From contig BCHX01000001.1 of the NCBI GenBank assembly GCA_001599755.1, positions 992,001 through 1,056,000 of the forward strand: DNA of 64,000 nucleotides, written 5' to 3'. The position numbers and the translations under genes are program-made. This DNA is from Gliomastix tumulicola. Its lineage: Eukaryota; Ascomycota; Sordariomycetes; Hypocreales; Bionectriaceae. The notes beneath the pieces were generated by a model that was given only the letters and a program-made list of their open reading frames with translations, was not told where the DNA came from and did no database searches. Positions 1-12,214 of the stretch are shown piece by piece. Numbering within the stretch: position 1 is the first letter of the stretch; each line of letters starts with the position of its first letter.

Positions 1-2
1 GA

Positions 3-245
3 CTGTGTCCCAGGCTGGAGATGCGCACCCGCGGCTCCCTCTCGGGGCCCTGCGACGTCCTCGACACCCTCCTCAGCTGCCGCGAGCCCAAGCAGATCGA
101 CTGCCGCAAGTACGGCTTCCGCATGTTCCTGACCGTCAAGACGTCCGACAAGAGATACGCCGAGATTGTCAACTGCGGGCTCTGGGTCGCCAGCGGTATC
201 TGGAAGGGCGAGCAGCTCATCATCGATGCGTTCCGCGTGGCATAA
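3..245 (+). CDS. C-terminal end of a DUF3237-like protein (5' partial)
   Basis: The reading frame is open from the left window edge to TAA at 243-245, so only the last 80 or so residues are visible and the true start lies outside. The tail contains a FRMFLTVKTSDKRY segment, then a VNCGLWVASG segment, and ends in a DAFRV motif. That pattern resembles the last beta strands of DUF3237 proteins (FRT..FET.D.RY..LN..L.VG.G...V.DVY.V). DUF3237 proteins have no settled biochemical role. The match is from memory of the pattern and the domain start is not visible, so it is tentative. The ATG at 21 is internal to this frame and is probably not the start. Confidence 0.5.
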   Translation: MCPRLEMRTRGSLSGPCDVLDTLLSCREPKQIDCRKYGFRMFLTVKTSDKRYAEIVNCGLWVASGIWKGEQLIIDAFRVA

Positions 246-752
246 TCGACGCGACCACGGAGAGTCCAGACTCGACAGTCGTCTGCTGCGACATATAGCG
301 CAGACCGCAGCAACACCAGCACAGCTTCGTCCTCCTCTTACATAATCCCCACTATACATATCCGGAGGATATCGAACACGAAACACCCCTTTCCTACTTT
401 CTCCTCTTTTTCTTCCTCATCCCTTATCCTTGTTGTATTCCAAATGCTTTCTGTCTGCAAGGAGTTTCACGGCGGAGTTGTCGGGGGAAGAAAAGGGCCA
501 CTCATCATCGGTATCTGTATCGTCCAGGCGCAAGCGTTGGCTTCCTGTATTTTTTCAACATCCTCTTCCCGCTCTTCCCCTGCGATAAAGGGGGTATGAA
601 TATTATGAAGAACGAGAACAATGCCCCTCTGTGTTCCTTGTGCGCCAAGTGTGATGTCTTGCGTCGCGAGAATCGTGAGTGTGCGTAGAGGCATGGGCGG
701 GCGTCGGTTTCGTTCCCGTGGCGAGATCGAGCTTGGTAGGTCGGCTTGTAGC
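246..752. other. Intergenic, tail-to-tail spacer
   Basis: This spacer lies between the 3' ends of two convergent genes. It holds CT-rich stretches around 390-430 that look like 3' UTR. The short open frames on both strands lack any recognisable motif. I see no RNA gene. Confidence 0.6.
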
Positions 753-1334
753 TCATTTTAGTCGAATCGAGACCTCGAGCGTATTCATCATCCTCACACG
801 ACTCCCATCCTCCCTCTCCTCGTCGTATTCCGCGACAATCACATCGTCCACCGTCCCCGTCGTCCCCGTCCTCACCTCCACCACGCAATCCCCCTCCTGC
901 TCAAACCACCCCGCCAACCCAACAATCTTCTCAATCGCCCTCCCCGTCCCCATCACCGTCACCGCGTAGTCCTCCCCCATCCCGTCCGTCTTCTTCTTCT
1001 TCTTCTTATTCTTCTCCGAGGCGGCGATATCCCTCTTGAGACTCTCGATCCGCGCATGCAGTCCCGCCCCCTTCGGCGCCGCCCGCTTGTCCACCGCCGT
1101 CGCAGCCCGCAGCGACGCGTCGAGCTTCCGGCGCACGCGGCTGACGGCCGACATGAACGGCGTGCGCGTCGATACGTAGACGATGCGGGACGCGTTGGCG
1201 GCCGGGCCCGCGTCGCGTGGCTGCTGGCGCTTCATGGCGGGGCGTTTCTGGACGCGGGCGCCCTCGGGGACTGGCGGGAGCTTGGTCATTTTGCCGAGGG
1301 TCGTTCGCGGCTGGTTTCGGGGTTCTTTGGCCAT
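753..1334 (-). CDS. POP7: Ribonuclease P/MRP subunit POP7 (Rpp20-like)
   Basis: This intronless gene encodes 193 residues starting at MAKEPRNQ. The frame is open for 30 more codons upstream, but its first codon is weakly placed and the extra stretch is low complexity. The core has the fungal Pop7/Rpp20 signature ASRIVYVSTRTPFMSAVSRV, followed by a helix with basic residues and a poly-lysine loop near residue 115. The last 75 residues have alternating beta structure (AVTVMGTGRAIEKIVGLAGWF, then VEVRTGTTGTVDDV), as expected of an Alba-type fold. Pop7 pairs with Pop6 and binds the P3 arm of RNase P and RNase MRP RNA in tRNA and rRNA maturation. A basic N-terminus with a poly-Lys loop is common in fungal members. 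Confidence 0.8.
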   Translation of the reverse strand: MAKEPRNQPRTTLGKMTKLPPVPEGARVQKRPAMKRQQPRDAGPAANASRIVYVSTRTPFMSAVSRVRRKLDASLRAATAVDKRAAPKGAGLHARIESLKRDIAASEKNKKKKKKTDGMGEDYAVTVMGTGRAIEKIVGLAGWFEQEGDCVVEVRTGTTGTVDDVIVAEYDEEREDGSRVRMMNTLEVSIRLK

Positions 1335-2108
1335 TTTGTGATGGAGAGTGTGAGGGGGCCCTCGTTTGGAGGGTTGCCTGCTAGACGGTTGAGCTGATGG
1401 GTGCGTTGGGGGAGCAAGAATCAATGCTGCGTGACGGAGATGTTCAGAAATTCAAGTGGACATGTTGTTATCGATAAAAAGTGCAAGTGGGGCATAACAT
1501 CCCCTCCCTCCCTTCTGCAGTCAGCAGGCAACTGCGAATTGCTTCAACCACCTCTCGGTGCAGTGAGCACAAGCAAGTGCACGGGCCTCCACATTTCTGA
1601 AACCTGGAGAAATGGGTTGACATTTTGTTTTCTCCATGGCTTTGGCAGGTCGTATTCACCGTTGGGTACGAGAGTCAAAGCCGAGTTGGAAATGACAGCC
1701 TGAGGGACAGAGGGACTCTTGACCTTCTTCCCCTTTCTAATGCCGTGCCTCCTAGGCTGACGGTGAGAGACGATAGTGAGAGTGGAAAATCATGTTGAAC
1801 CATGTGAGATCTTTCTCCTTGTATACTGGTGAATCAACTATCTTGGGTCTACTAAAGCTACTATGAAGCTATAGCACTTCGCTTTTACTTCACCTTGAAC
1901 GAACGAACATCGTCTTCAGCCTAGAAAACCAGGCAATTCGCCGTATTGAAAGATCAACGAGACCGATGAATGATATTGCAAATCCGAAATCAGGTCGTGC
2001 CAATATTATAGTACACTAGGTAGTCTTTGAGATGGGTCGCGTATACGTCGTAACTGGTAATGTTCACAGACAGCCACAACATCCCCTCCGAACCCCCCGT
2101 TCACTTTT
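1335..2108. other. Intergenic; POP7 promoter side
   Basis: No convincing gene. The short frames at 1401-1703 and 1468-1659 overlap on opposite strands and lack domains. The stretch 1790-2040 is relatively AT-rich with no visible repeat structure. Confidence 0.55.
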
Positions 2109-3065
2109 TCATCTCGCCTGTCCAATCCTCTCATCCGCCTCAAAGCTGCTCTCGTAGAACTGCACCCTTGGCTCCCTTCCACAGTCGCACCTCACCTCCC
2201 GCTCAGGCGACTCCTCCTCCTCCCTGGGCTCGTTCACCAGCGTCGTCCCCGTGGACTGATACCCGGGGCTGATGTTGAAGCGCAGCCCGTCGTCGAGGAT
2301 GAAGACGGGCTCAGCCTTTTCCACAAGCCCGTCCTCCTCCGTGAGCGTCTGCACGGTGACGACGGACGAGCTGACGGAGCCCTGCCGGTCCGCGTTGTCG
2401 GGGAGCCGGGCGGCCTCCTCGGAGACATGGATGCGGGACTGCTGGGCCTCGCGGCGCTTCCGGCGGCGGTACATGAGGCAGGTGAAGAGGGATATGAGGT
2501 AGAGGCATAGGATGATGACGATGGGGACGCCGACGGGGTTGGACCAGTGGAATTTCCACGGCACCTAGGTCAGGGTCGGGCTGTTAGCCTGTGCTTTGGG
2601 GGGAGGACGGCCGAGGGATGGCTAGATACCTTTTCCTCGTCGGGCTTCCAGGGCGGCGACATGCCCCAAAACGACCCGACGGTGCCCCTTTTGGCGATCC
2701 GCAGAGCATAAAGCTCGTCTTCATCTAGACCCTCGGGAGTCCAGAGATATTCGGTGCCGTCAACATGCTCTAAACGGGCACGGGCGTGTCAGTCAAGAGC
2801 TTGTCAAATCACCATGACTCTCTGGATCTGCGCTCTCACCTGTCCAGTTGGCCATTGGCTCCAGGGCGACCACCCCCTCAACGGGGTAGGAGACTCTGAA
2901 CAGCCTCATCTCACCCTCCCCGATGCTCTCATTCCAGCGGAGCATGATGGGCTGGCCATTCGCTATGCTGCCGTTCCACTCATCGTTGGTGAAGTGCAGA
3001 CCGCGGTCCTCGATATCAGCAGTGTGAGTCTGCAGCACGGCATCGCCACTGGTGGAGCTCCCCAT
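2109..3065 (-). CDS. Single-pass membrane protein, unknown function
   Basis: A three-exon model gives 273 residues: 2840-3065, 2630-2769 and 2109-2564, with introns 2770-2839 and 2565-2629. Both introns are GT-AG and join smoothly (…ANWT/EHVDG… and …PDEEK/VPWKF…). The N-terminal half is an extracellular-type domain rich in Trp and Asn-X-Ser/Thr sites and beta strands. One hydrophobic helix follows (PVGVPIVIILCLYLISLF), then a basic stop-transfer cluster (YRRRKRREAQ) and an acidic, Ser-rich cytoplasmic tail of about 115 residues. That is the layout of a type I surface protein or sensor. No signal peptide is visible at this ATG, so a further upstream exon between 3066 and 3300 is likely. I do not recognise the family. 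Confidence 0.6.
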
Positions 3066-4791
3066 GCTGCGTCCGGAAGGAACCGAGAGCTGTCAACGCT
3101 CCAGTCGAGACGTGTCTTTCAACAGATACTCGAAAGTCAACGGGACGAACAGAAACACGCCCATAGGGACCAAGTAGCTCAAGGATGAGTTGAGTGGTTT
3201 GTTCGGATGAACCCGAGGGAAAGGGAAAAAGTGGCAGGACGTGGGCTTCATAAACGGGGACAGATTTGCAGTCCGGTCTCCGCATCATCACAACAATTCA
3301 TGACGGGCTAGTGTTCCTGGCCATTGGGGGATTGACAGCTAAATAGCTGCTGGGGACGATGAAGTCTCCCTTCTGAGACTGTGCCGATCCTGGTTCTGGC
3401 CGATACTGAGACACGGACAAGGAAGTGGGAACAACGAGGACTCCGAGCATCCGTTCCGCCCTCGCACACGTACGATCGTGAGTCGAGAGCGCCTGGGGGG
3501 GGTGGCAAGACCCTGCCCGCGCTAGGTCGGTGCGTTCGACCTTCGGTGCTTCTCGTGAAGAGGCCGAGTCGTTTTCACGATGGCATCAAATTTGGACTAA
3601 TTTGTCATAGAATTCCCAGGGAGTGGCGCCGGGGGCCTAGCTGGTATGGGCTCCCGCGCATATGCCCAGCATGGCTAAGCAAGCAGTCCAGGTGATCCGT
3701 TGGGCCAAGGGGCCCCTTTTCAGAACCGAATGAGGCCTCCTGAAGACGGATCCAACACCGTCGTCCTGACCTCGGTGAAGGGTGGCTTTTCTGAGGCAGC
3801 CAGAAAGCACTGACCAAGTCAGAGAAACAAGTGTCCTGGGCCAAACCTGGAGAAAGTGATGACATCCCACGGGGTCGTTGTCGCAGCCACATCACACATT
3901 TGCCTCGATCCCACAGCTCCAGCGTCGTCGGCGGCGTTATGCCCGCACCGCCCTATACCTGGAGCAAGAGCGAGAGACAATAAGAGCTGAGGATGGCAGA
4001 GACGGTTCAGCGGCGAGAAATGAAGCCAGCCACGGAACGGTGCTGGCATGCATTCGTAGACATTCCAGATAAGCTCACTTGGCTTTCGGGACAAGACACG
4101 ATGGCCAAGCTCTTGGGAAGCTCAGGCAGTGGAGCCACAATAACGCGAGAGCGACTGGCCGAGTCATGGTCGGGGAGGAAACGTATTGTGAGTGAGAAAT
4201 TGTGGCCAACTTTGGTCGGGATGCTTGCCTTAGCTGAGATGAAGCTCGGAAGTGGATGGATGTTGGCTCGAGATTTGGAGCTTGACAGGTGCCCCACAAA
4301 TAAACATGCCGATCGGGATGCTGTCGGTTTGTTTTGGAAGTTGGGTCCATCCCTCCTTCCTGCCCCGCGACGACCCTCAGACGCTTCAGCTTCGTTCACG
4401 TGTCTCTCTGTCTGAAGGCATCTCTCCTCTCCCCCGACCAGAGGCAATTGATCGACTAAATCAAGAGAAGGACAAACGACTTACTGTACGAACTGAATCG
4501 CAAGTCGTTACCNCCCCAAACNCCCGCCGATCACCTCGTCATCCCCCCCGCCGCCGCGCATCGAAATTACCACACGAGACACGCCCTCGCAGCTGGATTG
4601 TGCCACCAAGCCTGCACCCTCCGCCGGAATGGACCACTCCGCCTAATCGAGCATCGTGAACTGCCTCCTCTCCGAGACCCCGGCACCCATCGTGACCATC
4701 CTCAAGCGAGAACGAAGCCCCCACGGTCTGACTCGCCCTTCGACAAAACGACGAGCACACACAAAGCAACAACAAAGCAACAGCACAGCAA
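3066..4791. other. Intergenic with two ambiguous bases
   Basis: The open frames on both strands here overlap one another (3381-3895 and 3993-4447) and show no domain, so I call no gene. Single N bases occur at 4513 and 4522 in a C-rich stretch, marking local sequencing uncertainty. The last 250 bases are the leader and promoter side of the following gene. Confidence 0.5.
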
Positions 4792-5393
4792 ATGGCCTCC
4801 AACGCCGCCTCCTACGCAGACTGCGTCTCCTCCCTGCGTAGCTCCCTCGAATTCCTCGAATCCTCCGTCGCGACGCTCGACTCGGGCGTCTCTGACTTCC
4901 CCCGTCTGGCCACCGCCCTCAAGACCGTCAGAGTATGCATCCGCCGCGCTCTTTTTCTCCGTGTCCAGTGGAGTGTTTGGGAGAATGGATCACTGACATG
5001 GAGACGCAGCACTACGAACTCATCCCCCAGTCCAGCCTCGCCGCCGCAGAAACCTCCCTCCGCGACGAGATAGGTCCCTACATAGCCCTCCTCCTCTCCC
5101 GCGCAGACGCCCAGATCGAGCGCCAGGACCGCCGCATCGAGACCTTGAAGGCGCGCTCCGAGCTGCAGCAGGGCCGCATAAATGCGGCATCAGGGAATGA
5201 CGATGACGACGATCATAAGACCGGCGGCAAGAACAGCCAGGGCAGGTCCCGGGGCCGGCAGCTGAGCGGCGAGGATAAGCTCCGCGCGCGGGCCGTGCGG
5301 CAGAGGAAGGAGGCGCTACGGTACGGCGTCGAGAGGTTGGAGCTGGAGGTGCTGCAGAAGGAGAGGGAACTAAGGAAGAGATTAGATGGGTGA
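4792..5393 (+). CDS. SPC19: DASH complex subunit SPC19
   Basis: Two exons (4792-4932 and 5010-5393; intron 4933-5009) encode 174 residues, typical for the family. The N-terminus has the family pattern YADCVSSLRSSLEFLESS, then LDSGVSDFPRL and a short helix. Across the splice the protein continues as VR/HYELIPQSSLAAAETSLRDE. A predicted coiled coil follows (RQDRRIETLKARSELQQGRI), then an acidic patch and a C-terminal helix of heptads. Spc19 pairs with Spc34 in the DASH/Dam1 ring that couples kinetochores to microtubule plus ends. The start codon is the first in frame after a stop-rich leader. Splice borders are canonical (AGA/GTATGC and CGCAG/CAC). Confidence 0.88.
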
Positions 5394-6204
5394 GATCCAG
5401 TGGCGGCATGTCCTTTTAATACGGGAGACCAGCTAGATATTGAGCACATGAAACTATCGCTCCCTGCGACAGAAGCACATCTACATACGTACATAGAGTC
5501 AAAGATACCCCAATAACAACTTCAATACATACGGAGTGCCATTCATCTCTACGTATACAACCAGTCAACATGTCACTTGACTGCCTCTCCATGAAGCGAA
5601 CTCGCCATCAAGTCATAATCAAGGGACAGGCCCTCTCTGTTATTTAGGATATTCTATGCAGAACCCTGCATAATTCATCTCGTACACTATTCCACATGTT
5701 CCCGGCACCAGCTCTCCTCGGCGCCTGCATTCTCCCATCCCCTGAATGGTTCAACAACCGCATTGCCATCCTCCTCCTCCTCAAGCTCACTCTCGGGTCC
5801 ATTCCTTCGTCATTTGGCACCAAACACACAACCGCCCGAACACCCATATCATGATCGGCAAGGTAGATTTTGAAGGAAATGGTAGAGAGGGAAAGGATAT
5901 GTGATAAAATCAACGCAAAGAACCAAAAGCAAAGAAAGGGGAGTACCAATCACATCCAGATAATGGTCAATACCATAAGAAAAGGAGAAATCAGTCTTGA
6001 GTGCCCAAATATACTCCGACATGTCCCTAACCCAATTGTGGCATGATAGATATGCGATGAATAGAAAAAGAAATAGAAAAATGGAAAGGAAATAAAGGGC
6101 CGCGCACGAGTCACTGCTCTCTCGTGTCATCCTGCGCGGCTGAAGAAGAAAAGGAAAGAAAGCAAAAGATCACCGTAAGGCCCACCCTTTTGCGGTCATG
6201 TAGC
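5394..6204. other. Intergenic, tail-to-tail spacer
   Basis: This spacer lies between the 3' ends of SPC19 and SHO1. Minus-strand open frames at 5644-5949 and 5849-6130 are hydrophobic by composition but have no start context, splice partner or family pattern. The region is probably the long 3' UTRs of both genes. Confidence 0.55.
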
Positions 6205-7242
6205 TCATAACAGAATGAGGTAGTTGCTTGGTGCAATACCCGTCTCGCCCGTCTCCTTGCGCGCCTGCCACCACCGGCCGCTGACGTCCGACACCTCGAG
6301 CACCTCGTGTTTCGCGAAGGAGATCTCGTTGGCGTCGTCGGGGTTGGCCTCGTAACTGTAGATGGCCTTGGCCCGATACGGGTATTCTGTCGGGGGCACG
6401 ACTTCCGTGTCGGCTGTCGACTTGGGGGGCTGGCTTGATGTGACATAGGAGTTGATGTTGGAGCGGCGGCCGTCCACGTGGGAGGCGCCGCCAGTGGTGG
6501 AGGGGTTCTCGAAGCCGTTGAGCTGGGCCGAGGTGTACATCTGGGGAGGCTGCACAGAGTTTGACGTTTCAGGGCGCCCACCACCACCGCCATAGGCATT
6601 CATGGTGGATCGGTGCATCGTCGCCGATTCCTTGGTCAGGGCGAACGAGTCGAGAAACGCCCTGGGTGTTGAGGAGGGCGTGGATCCGAAGTAGAAGATC
6701 CAGATGATCTACGACATGCATGTTAGCTAAGCCCAACACAGACTCAGAGAGTTGGGAAGCGTGCGCTCTTACCGTGATCATGGAGAGGAGGACGAAGCCA
6801 GCAGCAGAAGCCTGGCGAGCAGGGTTATCGGCATGGATGAGGGAGTTGACGGCAGTGGTGTGAAGAATCATGCCGGCGGAGCAGTATCCCGTGAGCGCGA
6901 CATGGTACGTGTGAATGGTGTCGCTTGCGACGACGACGAAGACGCCCAGGTTCAGGAAGAGACCGAAGATGATGGACCACCACATGTACCGGTTCGGCCG
7001 GTCTCCCTCCTTGTTGTTATCCCATTCGACTTGCGCGACGATGAGACCGACGAATGCAATCACCCAGGCAAGCTGCATTTGTGACACTGCGTCAGCGAAC
7101 CGTTCCTGAACCGGCTACACACGCCTCCTGCGGCCTCGTGGTGACTTACCGAAGCGATGGAAAGGGTCGCTAGAGCGAAAGGGTCGCCGAGGATGTTCCC
7201 GACCTGGATCCCCTTCCGCCTGCCATATCTCGAGTTGTCCAT
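6205..7242 (-). CDS. SHO1: High-osmolarity signalling protein SHO1
   Basis: Three exons (7150-7242, 6773-7072, 6205-6708) encode 298 residues. The start at MDNSRYGRRKG was chosen over an ATG 11 codons upstream because fungal Sho1 proteins begin with this MDN.RYGRRKG…GNILGDPFALAT motif. The first splice joins SIAS to LAWVIAFVGLIV, rebuilding the first of four membrane segments. The others lie around residues 55-75, 80-103 and 118-140. A Ser/Pro/Gln-rich linker precedes a C-terminal SH3 domain (about 240-298) with the ALYDY-like AIYSYEAN, the GRWWQAR core and the SNYLILL end. Sho1 sits in the plasma membrane, and its SH3 domain docks Pbs2 in the HOG MAPK pathway. Introns: 7073-7149 and 6709-6772. 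Confidence 0.92.
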
Positions 7243-10099
7243 CTTTTGCAGCGAAGGCGAGCCGTATGATACCATAGGAGAATTGGCGACGAAGCGAAGA
7301 CTATCGTCGACTAAAGGTGAGGGCGACCGAATCTACACTCCTTTGGAAAGCGGCGGGAAGTGTCGGTGCGATGGCGACTGTCGCGTAGCAGAAGATGCAC
7401 TGGCTGATTGATGATCACGTCGCTGAGGCTGTGCGATAATGCCAACGGGAGGCGACAATTGCGTTACTCGGTGGTTGGGGTGTGGACTCCAGGCACGCCA
7501 GCGAGGGAGGAAGGATGCGGAAATTGAGACAAGAGTTGGATCTTGAGACAAGCGACTCTGGGAGGCCCAAGGTGTAATACCCTTTGGGGGGAGGGGATGT
7601 GTGACGGCGGCCAAAGGGAGGGCGAGGGTGAGAGAATGTGTGCGTGTGTGTGTGAGGGGGGCGGAGCGGTAGGACAGGCAGGCAGGCTTTTCTGTCGTAG
7701 CTGCGAGTCTCGAACTCGTCCCGTTCCAGAAGCGAGGGCTGAAAAAAAGGTGACAAGAAATGCGGCTAGCTGGGGTTCCGTGTGATTTCGTCAAGGGGGG
7801 CGTCGCAGAGTGTGTGGGAGAAGAAGAAAAGAGAGGGAAAACGAGAGTGGTGGTGGTAGTGGTGGTGGTGGTGGGAAGAAGGGCCCTTGTTGTGTCAGAC
7901 GACGCCTGTTCCAGCAAGCAGCGACGAGGCACGGATGGGTGAAGAGGCGAGAGACGGGCTGGGCTGGGCAAAAGAGGGACGAAAAGAAGAGGACAGGAAC
8001 GAAGGGGGCGAAGAATTGGCACCAGACCGGTTGCAGGAGGATGGATGAATGGGATGGGAGCGAGTGGATGGCATTGGAAGAAGGGAGGAGAGACAGGAGC
8101 AGGAGCAGGAATTGGGGCCAATGGTCCAACGGCCGGAGCGAGGTACCTCGCTGTACTTTGGGGCTGGCCTGGCAAACAGGGCCTGGGGCGGGCCACTGTC
8201 AGCATGGCTGGCGCCGTTTTGGTGCGTGGCCGGCTGCCGCTGAGCCTGCCCGCGCCTGCCCACTTGCACTGAAGCCGCGCTATGCCGGGGTCAGGGGCTG
8301 GACGGAGGTACGCACAGGTACTTCAGTCTGTACCGTCGTACCCAGTGTGGGACGCACTTGCGTGGACAGTGTGCTCTCTGCGTCGCCGACCAATGTCTGG
8401 GAGGGATTGATTGGTTCTTATCATGCATGCACGTCTTTCGCACCGAGTGTTGCCACGAGGGCTCGCTTGATCCGAGATCCAAGCAAAGGCAGTCATTGAA
8501 CGCGATTGGAGGCGACTGACCACATGAGTGTTGCAAGGGACAGTACCTGTTCGTTCTGACACATCTGGAAATCTCCGTCTTACTGTCCCTCGCTGGAAAT
8601 GAGAGTCACAGAGACCCCTGTGTTGGTACAGTAAGTACTAAGTAGTAGGCTCACAGACACTGTGGTCCCGGCCACCTCAGTGGACGCTTCACACAGACGG
8701 AGGCTTGCAAATTGCTGAGATCGAGGATCAATCCCCCACACCAATCGCGCAAATTAATAGGGCTACCAAGCGTGTTCGCGTCGGGAACAAAGAAAAAGAG
8801 GCCTTCCCACGACCCTGCTCTCGGAATGCTAGCGGCACACGACCGCTGACCAATGCGACGAAGAATGCATCTCAAACAGCCGGCTGGCCGGGCAGGAGAG
8901 GCCCGTCCAGACCTGGTCGTGAAGAGTCATCGTCGTCGGTTGTCGGAAGGGAAGTGAAAACCAAGAGGCTGTAGATGTTGGAACCGGAAGCCAAATGGTG
9001 AGACATCACTTCGGCGTGGCCTCTCCACAAATATGGAGATTCTAACCCGTGAAATGCCAGCCACGGGGTTCGAGCATTCAACGGTTCTGAACGTGCAAAA
9101 CGTGGCCAACAGGCGCAAGGCAAACGGACGTCGCAAACCAGCCTCTTCATCACCAGAGAGATGGGGGACCTCAGACCCGGACAAGCCGCGACAATGCGAC
9201 GGATCAGAGCACGCCCGCAGGCCACGGCATGGGATATATTGTAGAGCCCATCGGAGATTTTGCACCTTATGCGACCCTGCCTCCTTCTAATTCTAGGCCG
9301 TCGCCAGCATCACCCTCATTACGCTATGGGGCCGATTGCGCGGCTTCGGGATCAGGTGTTTCATGTCATGCCCTCATGCGAAATAAATTAATACGTACAT
9401 TCACAGCCTTACAAAGGCAATCTCCCTAGCCATGAGCTGCGCCGCTGCGCTGAACAGTTGCTCAGTGCGCAAGCCGGAATGCGCTTGACAACTGCCTCCA
9501 ATGGCATCCCGTCGCAGATCGTGTGGCCTCTGCAGCCAGGCAACAATCCTGCTATCACGAGCGCAAGAACTCATCACATCTCACCCGCGTTGGGCGACCC
9601 TGGATACTGTGTACATCGAGTGCAACGCTGGAGGAGCATGTGCATGTTTGTAGCCAATACCCGTCCAGTCCGGACCACCATCACGGATGAGAGTTTGCAG
9701 AGACCCCTGACTACTCAGCCCCCCTTCTCCAACACCGTCGCTGCGATTGGTTTCCGAGCCACACCTGTCGTTATTTCGGGGTGTCTCCATGTTGGTTTTC
9801 AGAGGCTATTGGACATATGCTTCGTATCGCTGCCCAACCCGACGGCTGACCTGATGGTCCCCGGAAGGACGCGTATGTGCCAACTTCCTCAAGACCAAAG
9901 CAAGTAGCTTTCGGTCAGATCCAAGGCGCACGCTACCTAGAGGGGGGCAATGCCTATGCTGCCATCAATGTGAGGGGGTGGCTTCCACTCAGGACCGAAC
10001 GTCCTATTTCTGTTCTGCTGCTCCAGCCCGCTAGGATAGCGCAAGTGCCTCGCCAAACCATCAGGGCTTAGAGGATCAAAGACTCTCGACGCGGAGTCT
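7243..10099. other. Long intergenic region upstream of SHO1
   Basis: No gene can be supported in 2.86 kb. The longest frame (7333-8205, minus) is Pro/Ser/Thr low complexity derived from CT-rich promoter DNA. Frames between 9000 and 9910 have no motif. The pyrimidine-rich 7400-8100 block is probably the SHO1 leader and promoter. Confidence 0.5.
7846..7874. repeat. GTG/GGT microsatellite
   Basis: About nine near-perfect GGT units interrupted by one AGT, in the gene-free region upstream of SHO1. It reads as low-complexity glycine or threonine in shadow frames. Confidence 0.8.
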
Positions 10100-10791
10100 T
10101 CAAACCTGCTCGCTGGCCTCCATCTCGTGCTCGACTCTCCGTACAGACCGCTCCACCCTCTCAACCCTACTTTCCACGTCCGCCATGAACTGCGACCGCT
10201 CGATGACAGAGTTCTCGTACCACGCTCGCAGCACAGCCTCGCTCCGCGTCCGTAGCTCAGCAATATCCGCGGACTGCGCGATCTGCGTCGCTTCAATAGC
10301 CTTCATCCTGTCCCCCAGAGCTATCAGCGTAGTACTCTCTGAGGGATCAGGAATGGGGCTGTCCTTGATCGCGTTGAGGGCCGAGTAGGTCGTGTTGTAG
10401 GATGATGCGGAGGAGAGGACGATGGACAGGATGGCGTCGGTCGAGAGCTGGGAGGGAGGCTCGGACGGGGGCGGTGGGTGGAAGAAATCGGGGTCGGCTT
10501 TGTCTAAAGATCAAATCCAGTCAGCCAGATGCTTCGATTTGCTCTCGCTGCATAGGCGCTCGACTCACAAATCTTGAGCAGCTCCCCGTACACGCGCACA
10601 TGGGAGGTTAGCGCGTGGAATCGCCTCTCCAGATCCGCGAGCTTGAGCGCAGCCGATGCATCTTGAAGCGGTGACGGGGAGGCAGTCTGTCCATAGAGCA
10701 GGTGTTCTAGCCGAAGGAGGCGTGATTCAAGGAGAGACAGGGTCGACAGTGTTGTTTCGTCCAAGCTGCTTCCGTTGTCCATGGTTGCCAT
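10100..10791 (-). CDS. Nuclear distribution protein RO10-like (dynactin p24-type)
   Basis: Two exons (10569-10791 and 10100-10503; intron 10504-10568) give 208 residues. The splice joins LLKI/YKADPDFFHPPPP. The N-terminus (LDETTLSTLSLLESRLLRLEHLLYG) has the conserved opening of fungal RO-10 proteins. The rest is almost entirely helical, with a long C-terminal coiled coil (VESRVERVERSVRRVEHEME). In Neurospora, ro-10 is needed for dynein/dynactin-driven nuclear positioning and corresponds to the p24 shoulder subunit of dynactin. A second in-frame ATG three codons downstream (MDNGSS) could be the real start. Confidence 0.75.
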
Positions 10792-12214
10792 TGTGATGGT
10801 GGTTGTGGCGACGTATGATAAATTGAAGCGTGATCAGAATGTCACATATCGGCCTTGATGTGTACTGCGAGTCGTAGGCGCCTCGATAACTATCGCGAAA
10901 TCAATCGAGGGGTCGGGCAGTTTAGGAGTGAGCAGCTGCTCTCCGCGGATGAAGATTGACGCAGGCAGAATGGAGACGGTCTGGCATGAAGCTTCAGTGG
11001 AAGCTTTAGTGGGGTACTGACTCCATTGACGTCCAGGGTTCTCACCAGGGTTCTCACCTGAAATTTAACGTCAACTCTCAGGTTGTATGCAGTTCCCGGC
11101 ATCTGTCCTTCGTGCAGGGTTCTAGATTTCGGGACTGAACAAGGAATGCAGGTCTTGGAGAATCAATAGATTAAGCATTATCATATATCCATTCCAGTCC
11201 AAGGCAGGATGACTGATGTCTCAGCTTACCCTACACAGCTCTCTCCTATGTCGTGTGGTGATTCTACATTCAGGATGCTTTGTTTCAAGACGGGGTCTTC
11301 CATGCAACAGTAGTAATTCGTACGTAATGCGACCTATCGGAGGCGACGTGAAGCATTACGTACCTGTAGAGACGGGGACGGTACGCTCAAGCCTCAAATG
11401 AGGTACCTGAGTCTGGGTGGAATCTTTTCGTAATAGAAAGTACTGATTCAGCACATCGCCAGCTGGAACGTATTAGGCTCCAGGGCTGCCATTGCGCCAC
11501 CACACCATCATCGTTAGTAGGGTCTCTGCGAGTCCCTCCCGTCAGATAGAATCTGGATGTTGAAGACAACCCATTTTCCGGTAGTACTGCCCCCAGATAT
11601 CCATGATCGTCAGCCCAAGGTGCCACAAACTCACTGCCAGAAATCTAAGCCCAAGAACCGAGACGGATGTCCCGCAGGGTCCCGTCATCTGTGATTGGCG
11701 GGCCTTCCCCACAATGATTGGCTCCCTTGCCTCCCTCACAGGGGCAGCGGCTGTGTTTAGCACCTGAACTTCCTGAAGCGCCTGTAACTTGCCCCACAGA
11801 AGGCCGCTAAGGGCCACTAACCGCTGGCGACTGTGACGCTGACTCTGACGACAGTGGAGGGATCCGTGGGAATAACCTGGAGCCTTGGATCCTCCGTCCA
11901 CCGACACCTTGACGCCCATCTGGTCTTTTTTGCCCCTTCAACTCGACCACCATCCCATCACGAGCCCAACGACGATCAAGCGAGCCTGTTTGCGATTCGC
12001 AGCATACCGTGCGACCATATCTGCCGGGCCTTTGCGCCGCTTGTGGTTGCTGCCCCCTCCGAGGCACACGACCCAGATCGCATTCCAGCCACTGAGACGA
12101 CACAACAAGACGTTGCCTTCGTTCCAGCCCTTGAACCTACACTCCGCCGGTCACGGACTCTTTGACCTCCCGCATCCTCTACGCTCGTTGGGCCTCGCTG
12201 TGCGACGTTGGGCG
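10792..12214. other. Intergenic, divergent promoters
   Basis: This region lies between two divergently transcribed genes. Open frames at 11542-11919 (minus) and 11833-12337 (plus) overlap and are compositional. Nothing else is recognisable. Confidence 0.5.

Noticed and set aside
3993..4447. Overlapping frames of 140-146 codons on both strands
   Set aside because: Mutual shadows with no domain and no splice partners. The neighbouring N bases do not interrupt a real gene.
7333..8205. A 290-codon minus-strand frame upstream of SHO1
   Set aside because: Pro/Ser/Thr/His low complexity produced by a pyrimidine-rich promoter. No start context or homology pattern.
9058..9085. GGTTCGAGCAT word resembling a tRNA B box
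   Set aside because: No A box or foldable acceptor and anticodon arms at the correct distance.
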